From contig SDNN01000159.1 of the NCBI GenBank assembly GCA_004524425.1, positions 1 to 6,740 of the forward strand: a stretch of DNA of 6,740 nt. The letters are read 5' to 3'. Under the pieces are notes generated by a model that saw only the letters and a program-made list of their open reading frames with translations, was not told where the DNA came from and did not search any database. Origin of the DNA: Promethearchaeota archaeon (GTDB taxonomy: Archaea; Asgardarchaeota; Lokiarchaeia; Sigynarchaeales; SOKP01). Position 1 is the stretch's first letter. Each line of letters opens with the position of its first letter. The translations under genes and the position numbers were made by a program. Shown in pieces: positions 5,920-6,740 of the stretch.

Positions 5920-6740
5920 ATGTCTGAACTAAATAAAGATAATGATTTCTATAACTTCATAATTGTAGGTGCAGGCCCGGCAGGCCTGACCGCAAGCATA
6001 GTGGCTACTAGATTGGGCCTAAGTGCTATATGCTTAGAGAAGGGAGAGATAACAGGACCTAAACCTCGCGGAGAAGGTATGGCACATGTGCAGGTAGTAG
6101 ATGAAATCTTGGGAAGAGATTTCTTACCGTCCGTAGGGTCAAAATCAAATGGTGGAAGGGTTTGGCACTCTCCAGGAGATCAACAGACAACTATAACGCA
6201 TCGTACTTATGATCATTATTTTTTTGAATGGAGGGAATTCATTGACCGTTTCGAAGAGATTGCTCATGATTTAGATGTAAATATTCAATTGAATTGTGAG
6301 GTAATAAGCCCCATCGAAAAAGATCGTCTTTGTATGGGAGTCAAATATAGAGATGGAAATGGGAACATCAAAGAAGTTCATGGAAATTGCGTTTTAGACT
6401 GTAGCGGCCATTCTGGAATTATTGGAAGGCATTATAATATAGCTTATGATGAAGAAATGAACTGTCCAATAATCAAGTGCTTGATAAGTGAAGCAAATAT
6501 TGACATTAATGTAACCCCTGACTTGCAATTTTACTTCATAGGTAATGGTGATTTAGAGTATTCGAAGTCGTTTCCTCAATGCGTGGCCTACGTGTTTCCA
6601 TTAGGAAATAAAAAGGCAGAAGTTGGCCTGATGTTACGAATGGCTCAAGCTAGAAATATGAAAACAGTTAAAATCCCTTCCGACAAAGAGATCATGAACG
6701 TCTGGAATAATCTCAAAAGCATGTACCCTGGGTTTAAGGA
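5920..6740 (+). CDS. FAD-dependent oxidoreductase, geranylgeranyl reductase-like (3' end outside the window)
   Basis: The frame is open from ATG 5920 to the edge, giving 273 residues without a stop. The protein is an FAD-binding flavoprotein of the p-hydroxybenzoate hydroxylase/geranylgeranyl reductase fold. Residues 13-26 hold the dinucleotide motif FIIVGAGPAGLTAS (GxGxxG at 17-22), and E40 after the second strand is placed to bind the ribose. PRGEG (49-53) corresponds to the family's PxxCGEG-type loop but has Arg where many archaeal members have Cys. DCSGHSG (160-166) is the second FAD motif, and YVFPLGNKKAEVGL (224-237) matches the family's FPxGxxxAxVGL signature. Members hydrogenate isoprenoid double bonds, including archaeal lipid tails; other FAD monooxygenase roles remain possible. 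Family length is about 390-460 residues, so perhaps a third is missing. It is divergent from the kinase gene and has a probable leaderless promoter. Confidence 0.82.
   Translation, partial: MSELNKDNDFYNFIIVGAGPAGLTASIVATRLGLSAICLEKGEITGPKPRGEGMAHVQVVDEILGRDFLPSVGSKSNGGRVWHSPGDQQTTITHRTYDHYFFEWREFIDRFEEIAHDLDVNIQLNCEVISPIEKDRLCMGVKYRDGNGNIKEVHGNCVLDCSGHSGIIGRHYNIAYDEEMNCPIIKCLISEANIDINVTPDLQFYFIGNGDLEYSKSFPQCVAYVFPLGNKKAEVGLMLRMAQARNMKTVKIPSDKEIMNVWNNLKSMYPGFK

Overview
The window looks archaeal. It is AT-rich (roughly two thirds A+T by eye). It encodes a type IA topoisomerase with the archaeal-style TOPRIM motif DxDxEGxxIG, a large cytosolic multi-PAS histidine kinase, and an FAD flavoprotein that resembles the geranylgeranyl reductases of archaeal lipid synthesis. 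Several genes lack a convincing Shine-Dalgarno site and instead have BRE/TATA-like sequence about 26-32 bases upstream of the start, as expected for leaderless or short-leader archaeal transcripts. A low-GC archaeon fits, for example an Asgard/Lokiarchaeia-like lineage or a mesophilic euryarchaeote. The lineage is inference and cannot be settled without a search.

Layout: positions 1-66 hold the last 21 codons of a gene that enters from the left. Positions 89-463 hold a complete small winged-helix-like gene whose C-terminus clearly resembles that 21-residue tail, so the two are tandem paralogues. Converging on them, with only 12 bases between stop codons, is a 725-residue type IA DNA topoisomerase on the minus strand (476-2653). 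A 173-base AT-rich gap separates it from an upstream 943-residue minus-strand histidine kinase (2827-5658). A 261-base divergent intergenic region (5659-5919) carries two inverted repeats and probable back-to-back promoters. The plus-strand flavoprotein starts at 5920 and runs off the right edge.

How the genes relate: the kinase and the topoisomerase share a strand, but the gap between them has its own possible promoter, so co-transcription is uncertain. The kinase and the flavoprotein are divergent and could share a control region. No response regulator or other kinase partner is present. The small winged-helix genes may be DNA-binding regulators of unknown target. I see no mobile element, CRISPR array, RNA gene or defence cassette, and no clear evidence of an undescribed multi-gene system. 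The points most worth checking are the tandem winged-helix family, the palindrome at the centre of the divergent region, and an unusual residue in the flavoprotein's FAD-proximal motif.
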